NCBI RefSeq assembly: GCF_000377705.1
Contig: NZ_KB898625.1
Coordinates: 1-64,000, forward strand
DNA from: Salsuginibacillus kocurii DSM 18087
Lineage (GTDB): Bacteria; Bacillota; Bacilli; Bacillales; Marinococcaceae
Reading direction: 5' to 3'
DNA length: 64,000 nucleotides
Shown here: piece by piece, positions 8,978-17,186 of the stretch
Numbering within the stretch: the first letter of the stretch is position 1
Layout of the letters: the number at the start of each line of letters is the position of its first letter
Notes under the pieces: model-generated
The model's input: only the letters and a program-made list of their open reading frames with translations
The model's database searches: none
Told to the model about the DNA's origin: nothing
Made by a program: the position numbers and the translations under genes

Positions 8978-9022
8978 GGCAGACAAGACCTCAAGGAGAG
9001 GCCTTTCTGCCCTTATTTTTTA
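8978..9022. terminator. Hairpin downstream of DUF3231 gene
   Basis: GGCAG-ACA-AGACCTC pairs imperfectly with GAGGCCTTTCTGCC. A T-run follows on the plus strand and TTCTCAT on the minus strand. Placed to terminate the minus-strand DUF3231 gene. Confidence 0.5.
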
Positions 9023-9071
9023 CACAACTGCACTAACCAAAATTACAGCTTAACCGCTTTACGTATGCTTG

Positions 9072-9584
9072 TTACATTTCATGCTGTTCCTGAGCTTGCA
9101 TAGGAGGTGTAACCACCCAACCCTTTTCTTTGTTCATACGAAGCAGCTCTGCACCTTTTTGAGCTTTATTGATATGGATTTGCCCAAACATCATTGCAAT
9201 ATCTTCGCGCAAAGAGGTAGCCATCGCACGGCTGCAGCTTACGAGCGCCATACCAATGTCACGACTTAACGCAGCAGAGATTTCCGGGTCAGTAATACGA
9301 GCCCCAGCAGGAATGTCTTCCACGCGTGCTTCAGCTCGTTCCGGTGGTGCCGGCGGGATAACTACGCCATTCGCTTTTAAAATCTCTTCAATGTCTTTCT
9401 CTTCTTTACGGTCTTGGTCAATTAATCCGCTCAGGAACTGATGTAAATCTGCATCCCCGCAGTGATTCATCATCGTTTGGTTTGCTGCAATTTTCCCTTT
9501 AAGCCCTGCTAAAAATGTCCAAAGATCGAAAACTTCACCGTAGTGAAGGGGTTGTTTCACTTGTACGCCACCAAGAATTCCCAT
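9072..9584 (-). CDS. DUF3231 family protein
   Basis: A 170-residue protein with the DUF3231 pattern: an N-terminal block with PLHYGEVFDLWTFL and a C-terminal repeat-like block with DIPAGARITDPEIS, GMALVSCSRAMATSLREDIA and GAELLRMNKEKGWVVTPP. The family consists of one or two ferritin-like helical bundles and is abundant in spore-forming Bacillaceae; its role is unknown. ATG 9584 is chosen because GGAGG lies 8 bases upstream; an open extension of 32 codons further upstream lacks a ribosome binding site and family similarity. Confidence 0.85.
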   Translation of the reverse strand: MGILGGVQVKQPLHYGEVFDLWTFLAGLKGKIAANQTMMNHCGDADLHQFLSGLIDQDRKEEKDIEEILKANGVVIPPAPPERAEARVEDIPAGARITDPEISAALSRDIGMALVSCSRAMATSLREDIAMMFGQIHINKAQKGAELLRMNKEKGWVVTPPMQAQEQHEM

Positions 9585-10151
9585 GATTATATGCCTCCAT
9601 TTGTAAAATTGGTTTGGACCCATGTGGTAGAATCCCCGACTCACTCTGCTTATATGTGCCGAAAGCTTGGTATGCAGCAATAATGATTTTCCAGTTCAGG
9701 AAAATGGCCAACTCGAAAAACGATGAGCCAGCTTCACACATATTCTTTAGACGATTGAAGAGACTATAGGCTTGTTGGCCGCTTATTAGGAGGCCAGCCC
9801 GCTAATTACTTTCCTCAAGTCATCTTACGTTGGCAAGGTGTGTAACTGGCTGGTGGTTCGCAGAACAACGGATGGTCAACTATAAGACGCTTGCCCATAA
9901 GCCAGTTTCGAAAAAACAGTTGGAAGATGCTTGCTTTCACAACAAGGATAAGAATGACACCGGCTTCTTGTTCGCCATGTCTTCTTAAACGCGGGCGACT
10001 AGCATACTTCAGAGCCGCAACCACTCACTGTTCGGTCAATATCAGTCGCTGCCTACAGACGTGTCGGATATTCCGGCTGATGGTTTTCTACCCTAAAAGG
10101 CCAGCTCTTGATGAACGAGGGAAAGTATGCAAATTACAAGGAGGAATTAGG
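9585..10151. other. Intergenic region, no recognised gene
   Basis: About 570 bases between the divergent DUF3231 and Gln-rich genes. Short open stretches exist on both strands (for example minus 9815-10024) but none has a ribosome binding site or a recognisable family. A short GGCC inverted repeat lies near 9770-9795. I see no RNA gene. Confidence 0.5.
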
Positions 10152-10649
10152 ATGGACGAGAAACGAAAAATTGAAGCACAAGAGCGTAAACTTGCACACG
10201 AAGTAGATGAGGAAGTTGCTGCCGAAGTATCACCTTTAAAAACAGAGTTAAAAGATATTGAAAACCAAATAAACCAAATGAAGCAATCCCAACAACAGGG
10301 ACAAGGTGGAAGCAGCGCGCAAAATCAGCAAAAAGCAAATGACCTAGCTCAACAGTTAAACCAATTCTCAAACCAAGCAGACCAACAAGAACAACAAACA
10401 ATTCAACAACTGCAACAATCCATCCAAGATGCTTCACAAACCCTTCAAGGCGTTGAACAATCTCTTCAATCCTTCGATGTGCTAAATCAAGTAAGTGACC
10501 AAATGCATCAATCACAGGATCAGTTGAACCAACAAATGCAACAACAAGGGCAACAAGGGCAACAAGCCCAACAAGCCCAACAAGGCCAGCAAGCTCAGCA
10601 AAAACAACAACAAAACCAGCAGAACCAGCAAAATCAACAGAACCAGTAG
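10152..10649 (+). CDS. Gln-rich low-complexity protein
   Basis: A 165-residue hydrophilic protein. Residues 1-50 are charged and coiled-coil-like (KRKIEAQERKLAHEVDEEV, then a heptad-like LKDIENQINQ). The middle is Gln/Asn/Ser-rich with helical periodicity (QQTIQQLQQSIQDASQTLQ) and the last 45 residues are almost pure Q/N/A/G in triplets such as GQQ, AQQ, NQQ. AAGGAGGA precedes ATG 10152. I do not recognise the family. The neighbourhood (DUF3231, CotF) suggests a spore-associated structural role, but that is inference. A terminator follows at 10693. Confidence 0.75.
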   Translation: MDEKRKIEAQERKLAHEVDEEVAAEVSPLKTELKDIENQINQMKQSQQQGQGGSSAQNQQKANDLAQQLNQFSNQADQQEQQTIQQLQQSIQDASQTLQGVEQSLQSFDVLNQVSDQMHQSQDQLNQQMQQQGQQGQQAQQAQQGQQAQQKQQQNQQNQQNQQNQ

Positions 10650-10692
10650 AGCTCTCCTTCTAAACAAATTCTTTTTAGCATGAATTAATATG

Positions 10693-10725
10693 TAGAGCTG
10701 TCCCTCTTGAAGGGGCAGCTCTTTC
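10693..10725 (+). terminator. Intrinsic terminator after Gln-rich gene
   Basis: AGAGCTGTCCC pairs with GGGGCAGCTCT around a TCTTGAA loop, followed by TTTC. Confidence 0.8.
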
Positions 10726-10849
10726 ATGTGGGGGACTGGCAAGAGCGGGTATGACTTCTCAAATTATTTCTTCCACTTTTACGCATGAACATTCGATTTC
10801 CGAATATATTTATTCGTTGTATGCTTAAAATGTAGGGAGGTTGTCTATA

Positions 10850-11332
10850 GTGAATGAAGCACACTTGGCCTGGCATGAAACGTTAGAACTTCATGAATTA
10901 GTAGCCTTTCAAAGTGTAGGATTAGTTAAACTAAAGCAAACGTACCCCCACATCACCAATAATGATTTAAAAACACTTTATAATGAAGCAATCGCTACAG
11001 TAGAAGAAAATTTACAAGAACTGATTGAATTTTTCCCTAATGCGCCGCGCGGAGAAAAATCCCCGTCACTTGCCGCGGAAGTGATGACTGGTTTTTACGC
11101 GGGGGACTTACTTGGCTTTGCCAAAACGAGCGTTAGGAATTATGCGATTGCTATTACGGAAACGGCTACACCTATGGTAAGAGAAGTGTTACAAAATCAG
11201 CTTAATAACGCGATTGAATTACACGCCAAAACGTTTCATTTCATGTACGAACGAAGCGATTATCCAGCTTATAACCTCGAAAGGCTGCTGCAGACTGATC
11301 TAGAAAATGCTTATTACGCACTCTCAATGTGA
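10850..11332 (+). CDS. Spore coat protein CotF-like
   Basis: A 160-residue helical protein with the CotF (ferritin-like) signature: AHLAWHETLELHELVAFQSV near the N-terminus and ELHAKTFHFMYERSDYPAYN near the C-terminus. Family members are spore coat or coat-related proteins. The GTG at 10850 has GGGAGG 9 bases upstream; a TTG at 10841 directly abuts the Shine-Dalgarno and is unlikely. Its presence supports a sporulating host. Confidence 0.87.
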   Translation: MNEAHLAWHETLELHELVAFQSVGLVKLKQTYPHITNNDLKTLYNEAIATVEENLQELIEFFPNAPRGEKSPSLAAEVMTGFYAGDLLGFAKTSVRNYAIAITETATPMVREVLQNQLNNAIELHAKTFHFMYERSDYPAYNLERLLQTDLENAYYALSM

Positions 11333-11939
11333 GTCCTAGGATGGTAAATGTACAGATAAGCTCAGAGGACGAAATAATGAAGTACCTCAACGTGAGGTTG
11401 TAGAAGAAAGAGCTAGTTCACCCCCGTGTACCTAGTGGGCTAGCTCCCCTTAAGGAAAGGCAATTCTTTTTGCTTGCTCGGCTACTCTAGGAGCGTACCT
11501 GCTCCATCACTTACGTCAACTTGCTTTTTAGCGGTCATGAGTTCCGTTATTGGTTGCTTTATTGGATAAAAACTCATGATTTAGCCTTGTGTTAAAATCT
11601 TGAGCTTCCCATTCGGGGGTATAGATAGCCCATCGGCTGGATATCAGATAACGCGCAAAAATTCTACAGTCCCGTGGCCCCATCCGTTTGTGAGTATCTC
11701 TCTCCTTCTTTTATTTGACTCTGCGCCAATCTGTTTCTGAAGCCAGTCCTTATACCTTTGTTTAAACTTGTCCAACTAAGCACACACCCTTCCCTAGTGA
11801 GATTGGTTGCTTTTACAAGGGGGGAAAATCAGAAAAGAGAAAAACGCGGAGAAGAAACGTATGCGTATGAACACATCAGGATGTTCGGACAACAACATAC
11901 TGAATTTTTTGTTTCTATGTTTTCGCCGCCCCCTACTTC
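11333..11939. other. Intergenic region with a stem-loop, no recognised gene
   Basis: About 600 bases without a convincing gene. A strong 12-bp stem (GAGCTAGTTCAC with GTGGGCTAGCTC, 11410-11446) lies ~78 bases after the CotF gene and may terminate it, although no T-run follows. The minus strand from about 11750 to 11500 has short degenerate reading frames that may be a dead gene; I could not assign it. Confidence 0.5.
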
Positions 11940-13223
11940 TTAATGAGCTCTTTCTAGGGCCTGCTTCCATTTGGCTACGTAAGCAGTTATGATTTGTTGC
12001 TTGTCTATTTTTTCGGTAAGGCCGGGAAAGACGGTGGTTGTATGGACAACTAGATAGAATAATGGAGCTAATGTTTGAACCAGCTTGTACTCTTCTCTTA
12101 AATTCTCGAGAGTATCCACCTGTTTCCATCTAGTCAGATATCTATCTAACAGCCATTCCATCTCGTTTAACGAGAAGGATTCTTTCATTTCTTCCATCAG
12201 CACTCCTACACTTAAAAATGGATGACTTAACGAGCTGTCGGCCCAGTCATAAATGATTGGGCCCTGCTTTTCTACTATAATATTTCCACCAAACAAATCG
12301 CCGTGCTCCAGTGTGATCGGGACATGGGAATCACCTAATTCAGCTGTGAATCTTAACATGTCAGATAGGCTATGCCGTAAGAGCTGATACGCTTCATCGT
12401 TAAGCCATTCCTCTTGATGTAAGACAGTCATCGTTTCTTCCGCTTTCTGTTCGAGCGTCTGAACGATTGGTCTATACGGAAGATGGAGTTGAAGAAGGTG
12501 ATTGATATGTGCCGCCATTGTTGTTTGTATGTCTGCCATGCGATCGATAGCCTCTTCCCAAGGCCCAAGCTGCTGCGTCCTCCCTAACAGCTCCCCCTTC
12601 ATTTCCCGCATAAGGTAACGATTCTGGGACGGCTCGAAGGCTACCACGCCTGGCGTACAGTTCGGAAAATAGTCTGTAAGAAACGATTGGAGCGTTACTT
12701 CATGTTCAAATACAGATGGAACTTCTTTGACATAATACGTTTCCTGCTCCGTATGTAGTTGCAATAAGGCCGCTTTCTCCCAGCTGCGAACTTGATTGCT
12801 CGTTAGAAGAGGCAGGGCCACGTGCTCCTCCACCCAAGTCTCAACCTCTTTACGCCAGCCTGGTTGATACCAGGGCGGACAGCCGAGGGCGGCCTGTTTT
12901 TCTTTAAAGCTGTTAATCATTTGCTGGTCTGCGTGTGATAAACGGCCAAGCTGAGACAAAGGGAGCCATTTACCTTGATAAGGGGGCTCTCCTGCGTTCT
13001 CAAGAACTTCTCCGCTGTAGATGCGTGTAGCTACTGAGCTTTCGAAACAACAATAAACGTGAATCGCCAGCTTATAATTGCGGCTCACATACGCCACAAG
13101 CGGTTCAGTAACAGCAATGTGAAATGGAGCTGTCTCAAACTTCGGCAGCACGTAAGCATCAGCTTGTTCGCAAATGAATACGTTTTTTCCATTCTCATCA
13201 AAGAGCACCACCGTTATCTCCAT
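11940..13223 (-). CDS. Aminoglycoside-phosphotransferase-fold kinase with N-terminal Nudix-like domain
   Basis: A 427-residue two-part protein. Residues 1-~130 look like a Nudix-type beta-rich domain (VVLFDENGKNVFICEQ, then GEPPYQGKWLPLSQLG) but lack a clear Nudix box. Residues ~165-425 are an APH/choline-kinase-like domain: Lys in TYYVKEVP, catalytic loop LEHGDLFGGNI with the HxDxxxxN pattern, and metal-binding DWADSS. It should phosphorylate a small hydroxyl substrate, unknown. AAGGAGGGGAGG precedes ATG 13223. The gene is shortly downstream of a conserved small protein gene in the same direction. Confidence 0.8.
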   Translation of the reverse strand: MEITVVLFDENGKNVFICEQADAYVLPKFETAPFHIAVTEPLVAYVSRNYKLAIHVYCCFESSVATRIYSGEVLENAGEPPYQGKWLPLSQLGRLSHADQQMINSFKEKQAALGCPPWYQPGWRKEVETWVEEHVALPLLTSNQVRSWEKAALLQLHTEQETYYVKEVPSVFEHEVTLQSFLTDYFPNCTPGVVAFEPSQNRYLMREMKGELLGRTQQLGPWEEAIDRMADIQTTMAAHINHLLQLHLPYRPIVQTLEQKAEETMTVLHQEEWLNDEAYQLLRHSLSDMLRFTAELGDSHVPITLEHGDLFGGNIIVEKQGPIIYDWADSSLSHPFLSVGVLMEEMKESFSLNEMEWLLDRYLTRWKQVDTLENLREEYKLVQTLAPLFYLVVHTTTVFPGLTEKIDKQQIITAYVAKWKQALERAH

Positions 13224-13255
13224 AAAAGGTCGCCTCCCCTCCTTTAATACAGCCG

Positions 13256-13594
13256 CTACACTTCTTCTACTACCGATTCACCTTCTGTTTGTTCGTCGTC
13301 CATCCATTTCCACTGTTCATGGAGCCGAATCTTGCCATTCTCCAAGACCTCGGGCTGTGAATAACACTCACCACCTCGCAATTCATTGGCGTGGTTCACG
13401 TGATTATAGCGAAAATGCAAGGACCCGTCTTCGTTTACCAGCCCGATCAGCCGGCCTGTCACGATTTCTCCCCCGCCATATGTAGCCGTTAAAATCTGTC
13501 CCTGCTGCTCATAGTTAAAAGTGGTATCTCCTGACACTTCCCCGTTTGCTGTATTTGTTTTGGACACAAACGTTCTGCCATCGTAATTAATCAT
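13256..13594 (-). CDS. Conserved small protein annotated in Bacilli as n-acetylglutamate synthase
   Basis: A 112-residue beta-strand-rich protein. The pattern [20 protein letters not shown], then [18 protein letters not shown] and [13 protein letters not shown] matches a family in Bacillus genomes usually labelled 'n-acetylglutamate synthase', a label with little support; I would treat function as unknown. ATG 13594 is preceded by AGGGAGAGG. Its stop lies 32 bases before the downstream APH-like gene, so the two are probably cotranscribed. Confidence 0.75.
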   Translation of the reverse strand: MINYDGRTFVSKTNTANGEVSGDTTFNYEQQGQILTATYGGGEIVTGRLIGLVNEDGSLHFRYNHVNHANELRGGECYSQPEVLENGKIRLHEQWKWMDDEQTEGESVVEEV

Positions 13595-13712
13595 GAAGCC
13601 TCTCCCTCCTACAAAATTGGAAACGACAGGCATTACCCATCATTTCCGTTAGGATGTTTTCTTCTTACTACGCTTTCATATCATCTACCGTGCCTTCCCT
13701 CGTAGCACGGGT

Positions 13713-15452
13713 TTACAGAAATGGGGGCACTTGAGTAACGAGCGGTTTATACGATTCTGTGCGCCTTGTTAAAATCAGTTTCTCCTGATCGAGCCACCAA
13801 TCTGATTTCATCGTCATAAAGTTATTCATCAGCACTTCTTCGCCTGTGTCATTCGCAATGACAGTCTGGTCATTCACATAGTTTTGGTCCAGGTTATAAA
13901 TCGCGCTTCGTCCTTTGAATTCATACTCAGTTCCAACAAAGTTAGCGACAATGGTATAGGATTGAGCCGCTTTGGCGACTGCATCCCAGGTAGTAAGGGA
14001 ACCTTCTGGATAAGGGGTCGGGAACATTCGTTGATTGATGCCTATATCCACGCCGTAGTCACCATTCCAGCTCGTCGGAATACAGATAAGATCAGCTCGT
14101 TTTACAGCGAGAACCCCAGCGACTTCAGGAAAAGTAGCGTCATAGCCGATCATTAGGCCTACCCGGCTAAAACCATCAATCGGGGTAACGGCAATGTGAG
14201 TGCCCGGTGTAGCCCAGGACTCGTCCCATTCGTTCAAATGAATTTTCCGGTGCTTACCGATCACTTCACCTTGCGGGCTGATCAGCACAGCGGTGTTATA
14301 ATAATGTCTTTCTTCCTGTTCCACAAATCCAAATACGACATGCGCGTCTGCCTCAAGAGCGAGCTGCTTCATTTCTCTAACAGACGGTCCGTCATCCGTT
14401 TCGGCAAAAGGAAGGATTTCTTGTTTCTTTTTGGCATTGACCGGACCAACGAGCGATAATTCCGGCAAAACGAGTAAATTGACGCCCGCATCCACTTTTT
14501 CATACACGAGCTGTTTCACTTTTTCCAGGTTCGCTTTCTTATCTCCTATGACTGGTTCATATTGCAGAGCCGCTGCATGAATGTCCCGGGAGACCGTATT
14601 TTTCACGTAATCCCACGGTCCTAAGAAAAGCATTAAATCCTTGTAGCTTTCCATGCGGCGCTCAAGCATCCGCTCTTTGGCCATGTTGTCATAATGGTCC
14701 GGGTCAACATCTCCATAAATAATTCTAGCCTCTTCCTTGGTCTCATCTTCAAACGCAGAATACGGAGCTTCGGCCAACTTTTTTCCGGACGGTGACCATA
14801 CCGCGCTTAACCCAATCATATGAAAGTCTTCCTCTGTATTGGAACGGTTCGCACTCACCACATACAGACCGTTCATTTCGGCCCAATGCTGAAGAAGTGA
14901 AATCGAAGCACCCGAGGAATTAGTTGGAAAACACAAAATGTCTGCGCCATTAACAGCCGCCAGCCGGGCTGATTCGAAATACGTGGAATCCTGGCAAATA
15001 ATCATGGCAATCCGCCCGAGTTCCGTTTCAAACACCGGGCAACCCATATCCCCCCAGCAGGACCAATAGTTCTCCACGACCCACTGATGAATTTTGCGGT
15101 ATTTGCCGATATAGCCTTCAGGCCCCACCAACGCTGCAGAGTTGTAAAATAACCCGCTCGTTAAATCGTGTTCAGCCAGACCGATGACAATATACGTACC
15201 ATATTCTTTGGCAATTTGCGTGAACTGGGCCGTCGTTATACCTGGAATTGTATCTACATACGGCGCTACGGCTGACCGGTCAAGATAATGATAGCCGGTA
15301 GTAGCCATTTCTGGCGTTACGATTAATTTTGCGCCGTTTTCAGCAGCTTCACGCACCACTTTAGCCAGCTCCCGAATATTTGAATTCCGCCGGTTCAACC
15401 TAGGGTTAAATTGAACCGCCGCTACTTTGAACGGCTCCCTTGACTTTATCAT
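13713..15452 (-). CDS. Tandem nitrilase-superfamily hydrolase, second domain lacking Cys
   Basis: A 579-residue fusion of two carbon-nitrogen hydrolase domains. The first (residues 8-~280) has the complete triad: E48 in TPEMATTGY, K120 in KYRKIH, C153 in IICQDSTYFE. The second (~290-560) keeps E331 (LPELSLVG) and K403 (KHRKIH), but the nucleophile position reads LMIGYDATFPE, with Gly436 where Cys is expected, so it should be inactive. Such enzymes hydrolyse amides or nitriles; the substrate is unknown. AAAGGGTGAG precedes ATG 15452. Monocistronic. Confidence 0.9.
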   Translation of the reverse strand: MIKSREPFKVAAVQFNPRLNRRNSNIRELAKVVREAAENGAKLIVTPEMATTGYHYLDRSAVAPYVDTIPGITTAQFTQIAKEYGTYIVIGLAEHDLTSGLFYNSAALVGPEGYIGKYRKIHQWVVENYWSCWGDMGCPVFETELGRIAMIICQDSTYFESARLAAVNGADILCFPTNSSGASISLLQHWAEMNGLYVVSANRSNTEEDFHMIGLSAVWSPSGKKLAEAPYSAFEDETKEEARIIYGDVDPDHYDNMAKERMLERRMESYKDLMLFLGPWDYVKNTVSRDIHAAALQYEPVIGDKKANLEKVKQLVYEKVDAGVNLLVLPELSLVGPVNAKKKQEILPFAETDDGPSVREMKQLALEADAHVVFGFVEQEERHYYNTAVLISPQGEVIGKHRKIHLNEWDESWATPGTHIAVTPIDGFSRVGLMIGYDATFPEVAGVLAVKRADLICIPTSWNGDYGVDIGINQRMFPTPYPEGSLTTWDAVAKAAQSYTIVANFVGTEYEFKGRSAIYNLDQNYVNDQTVIANDTGEEVLMNNFMTMKSDWWLDQEKLILTRRTESYKPLVTQVPPFL

Positions 15453-15620
15453 TTGGGCTCACCCTTTCTGCAATCAGTCGAACTTCTAGTTTTCCCATTC
15501 CTACTTTAATTTATTTTTAGCTGCACCGTCTAGACAAAAGAATAAGAGCAAAGTAAAGGGCTTACTTTATCGCAGTTATCTAAGGTAAGTGCGACCATTA
15601 GCGCTTTTTAGTTTAGATTA

Positions 15621-16013
15621 CTACTTTAATACTTTCTGCTCCACATGTAGTTCGATCAAATGGCCATCAGGGTCAGCGCAGAAGATCTGGGCAAATCCAC
15701 TTCTGCTCGTTTGATTTTCTGTGAACGTCACATTATGCTTTTTCAGCCAGTCTCTTGCTTCAAAATAATTAGTCACTCGCAACGCAAAATGAGCTTCTTT
15801 TGAGTTCAGCTCATGCTTCTTTTTCAACACCTCGGACGCAGGAAAAACGATTAAATGAATGTGTTGATTTCCGACCTGAAACCAAGCTCCCGAAAAATCG
15901 AAGTCCGGCCGCTTAATCTCTTGCAAACATAATACGTCTTTATAAAAAGCTTTTGCCTTCTCCAAATCAGTCACAGGCAGACTAACGTGGTGAAGTCCTT
16001 CATAGTTAATCAT
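15621..16013 (-). CDS. VOC (glyoxalase/bleomycin-resistance) family protein
   Basis: A 130-residue single VOC module: GLHHVSLPVTDLEKAKAFYK at the start, HIHLIVF mid-way, and PDGHLIELHVEQ at the end. Metal-ligand candidates are the His in HHVSL, His in HLIVF and Glu in LIELH. It could be a glyoxalase-I-like, fosfomycin-resistance-like or dioxygenase protein; the sequence alone does not decide. ATG 16013 has AGGAGGG 5 bases upstream; a TTG/ATG further upstream lacks one. Confidence 0.87.
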   Translation of the reverse strand: MINYEGLHHVSLPVTDLEKAKAFYKDVLCLQEIKRPDFDFSGAWFQVGNQHIHLIVFPASEVLKKKHELNSKEAHFALRVTNYFEARDWLKKHNVTFTENQTSRSGFAQIFCADPDGHLIELHVEQKVLK

Positions 16014-16200
16014 ATGTACCCTCCTGTTCATGTTACGGAAGTTCTCTACCTCCTATAGTAATCCATAGTATCGTAACTAGATTTTTCTACGAAGTGGCAT
16101 CTCATCACCCGTATCACTCTAATTTTAACAGACATTCGTGTAGTGTACCTTTATAGGAAGGTAGCCGGAAGATGTAGTGCTCGCTTCAAACATCGTACTA

Positions 16201-16310
16201 ATAAAGAAACTTTGGCAAAGCCAAGCCTGCGGCGACGGGGTAGGCTGAGCCTATGGTGCACGTATATCGTTTCTCTCAACAATTTATACATTCTCACAGT
16301 GTGTGAAAAA
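16201..16310 (+). repeat. Dispersed intergenic repeat, copy 1
   Basis: Blocks TTTGGCAAAGCCAAGCCT, GGTAGGCTGAGCCTA, GTATATCGTTTC and TTTATACATTCTCAC recur in order, with variation, at 16987-17060, 21405-21457 and 35694-35795. All copies lie between genes and three of the four end at or just before a terminator hairpin. Confidence 0.7.
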
Positions 16311-16346
16311 GATCAGCTACTTTTCTGCAAGAGCTGATCTTTTTTG
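16306..16346. terminator. Bidirectional intrinsic terminator
   Basis: AAAAGATCAGCT pairs with AGCTGATCTTTT, loop of 13 bases, T-runs on both strands. It ends the minus-strand SpoIIAA-like gene. Confidence 0.85.
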
Positions 16347-16393
16347 CTGGTTCTTATTAATCCACGATTGCCAAACATATTCGCCTCATTTGA

Positions 16394-16768
16394 TTAACCT
16401 TGTTCCAACACCCATTCTTTAGCTTTTGCTTCTTCATCAAATTCAAAGAACCGAAGATTGGCGCCAGTCATAATGTCCGCTCCTTTTGTTAAAGCCATTA
16501 GAGTCTTTTGATCACCTACAATCGCATACCTTTCAATTCGCTCCATATCATTGTCTTTTAAAAATTTCAGCCGGTCATCAAGAGTCGTAAATTCAGCACT
16601 GACCATATTAGGCATCCTTACGAAAATTCGAATCGTTTCAAAGTGGTCGAGTGTATTTTCTACTTCATTTACAATGTTTTTGTATTCTTCCTCTTCAACT
16701 TTCTCCTTAAATTCATACGCCAATATATTTCCCTGGCTCCAATCTAACTTCTTGTTCACTTTTATCAC
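16394..16768 (-). CDS. SpoIIAA-like (STAS/SEC14-fold) protein
   Basis: A 124-residue protein of the SpoIIAA-like family: an opening LDWSQGNILAYEFKEKVEEE, the middle ETIRIFVRMPNM, and the final region IERYAIVGDQKTLMALTKG and LRFFEFDEEAKAKEWV. Members are small cytosolic proteins of the STAS/CRAL-TRIO-like fold with no settled function. Monocistronic, ending at a terminator 50 bases downstream. Confidence 0.8.
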   Translation of the reverse strand: MIKVNKKLDWSQGNILAYEFKEKVEEEEYKNIVNEVENTLDHFETIRIFVRMPNMVSAEFTTLDDRLKFLKDNDMERIERYAIVGDQKTLMALTKGADIMTGANLRFFEFDEEAKAKEWVLEQG

Positions 16769-16837
16769 CTCATGTTTAATCGTTTACTCTTCCATTTCCG
16801 AGATGAAACCACATTAATCATATTTTATGGAGTTGCC

Positions 16838-16980
16838 TATGGAAATCGTTGCAAATGAACGTGTTGCAGAAGAACTTGGACGCTTTGCGATGAAATATGG
16901 ACGTTTCGACAAGATTCTCATACGACTCGACAACATTCTTGGACGTTTCGACACAAAAGCTGGACGTTTTCCTCACCCGC
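16838..16980. repeat. 21-bp-period repeat tract, second locus
   Basis: About six consecutive 21-base units with core TTGGACGTTTCGACA (units start near 16855, 16876, 16897, 16918, 16939 and 16960). The period equals that of the 311-583 tract, but the unit sequence differs. It lies between a gene start and a copy of the ~100-bp dispersed repeat. No ribosome binding site or gene was recognised. Confidence 0.7.
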
Positions 16981-16986
16981 TACTAG

Positions 16987-17060
16987 TTTAAAGCCAAGCA
17001 TACAGCTAAGGCTGAGCCTTCATTGAACGTATACCGTTTCCTTCTCTTACGGTGCAAAAA
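16987..17060 (+). repeat. Dispersed intergenic repeat, copy 2
   Basis: Shows AAAGCCAAGC, AAGGCTGAGCCTT, GAACGTATACCGTTTCC and TCTTACGGTGCAAAAA, in the same order as in copies 1 and 4, but lacks the TTTATACATT block. It is followed by a weak GCCG...CGGC hairpin at 17055-17080. Confidence 0.6.
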
Positions 17061-17186
17061 GAAGCCGACCTCATTCGGCCGGCTCCTCCTTAACAAATCG
17101 TTACGTGCCCAATAGCCTCGCGCTTTATGGACCGCTTCCGTTTATGATGTGGTTGTCGTTCTCAGGCTACCTTGCCGCATGTTAAG

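Noticed and set aside
9891-10151. Upstream extension of the Gln-rich gene to 9891
   Set aside because: AAGGAGGA immediately precedes the ATG at 10152; the extension has unrelated composition and no start signal.
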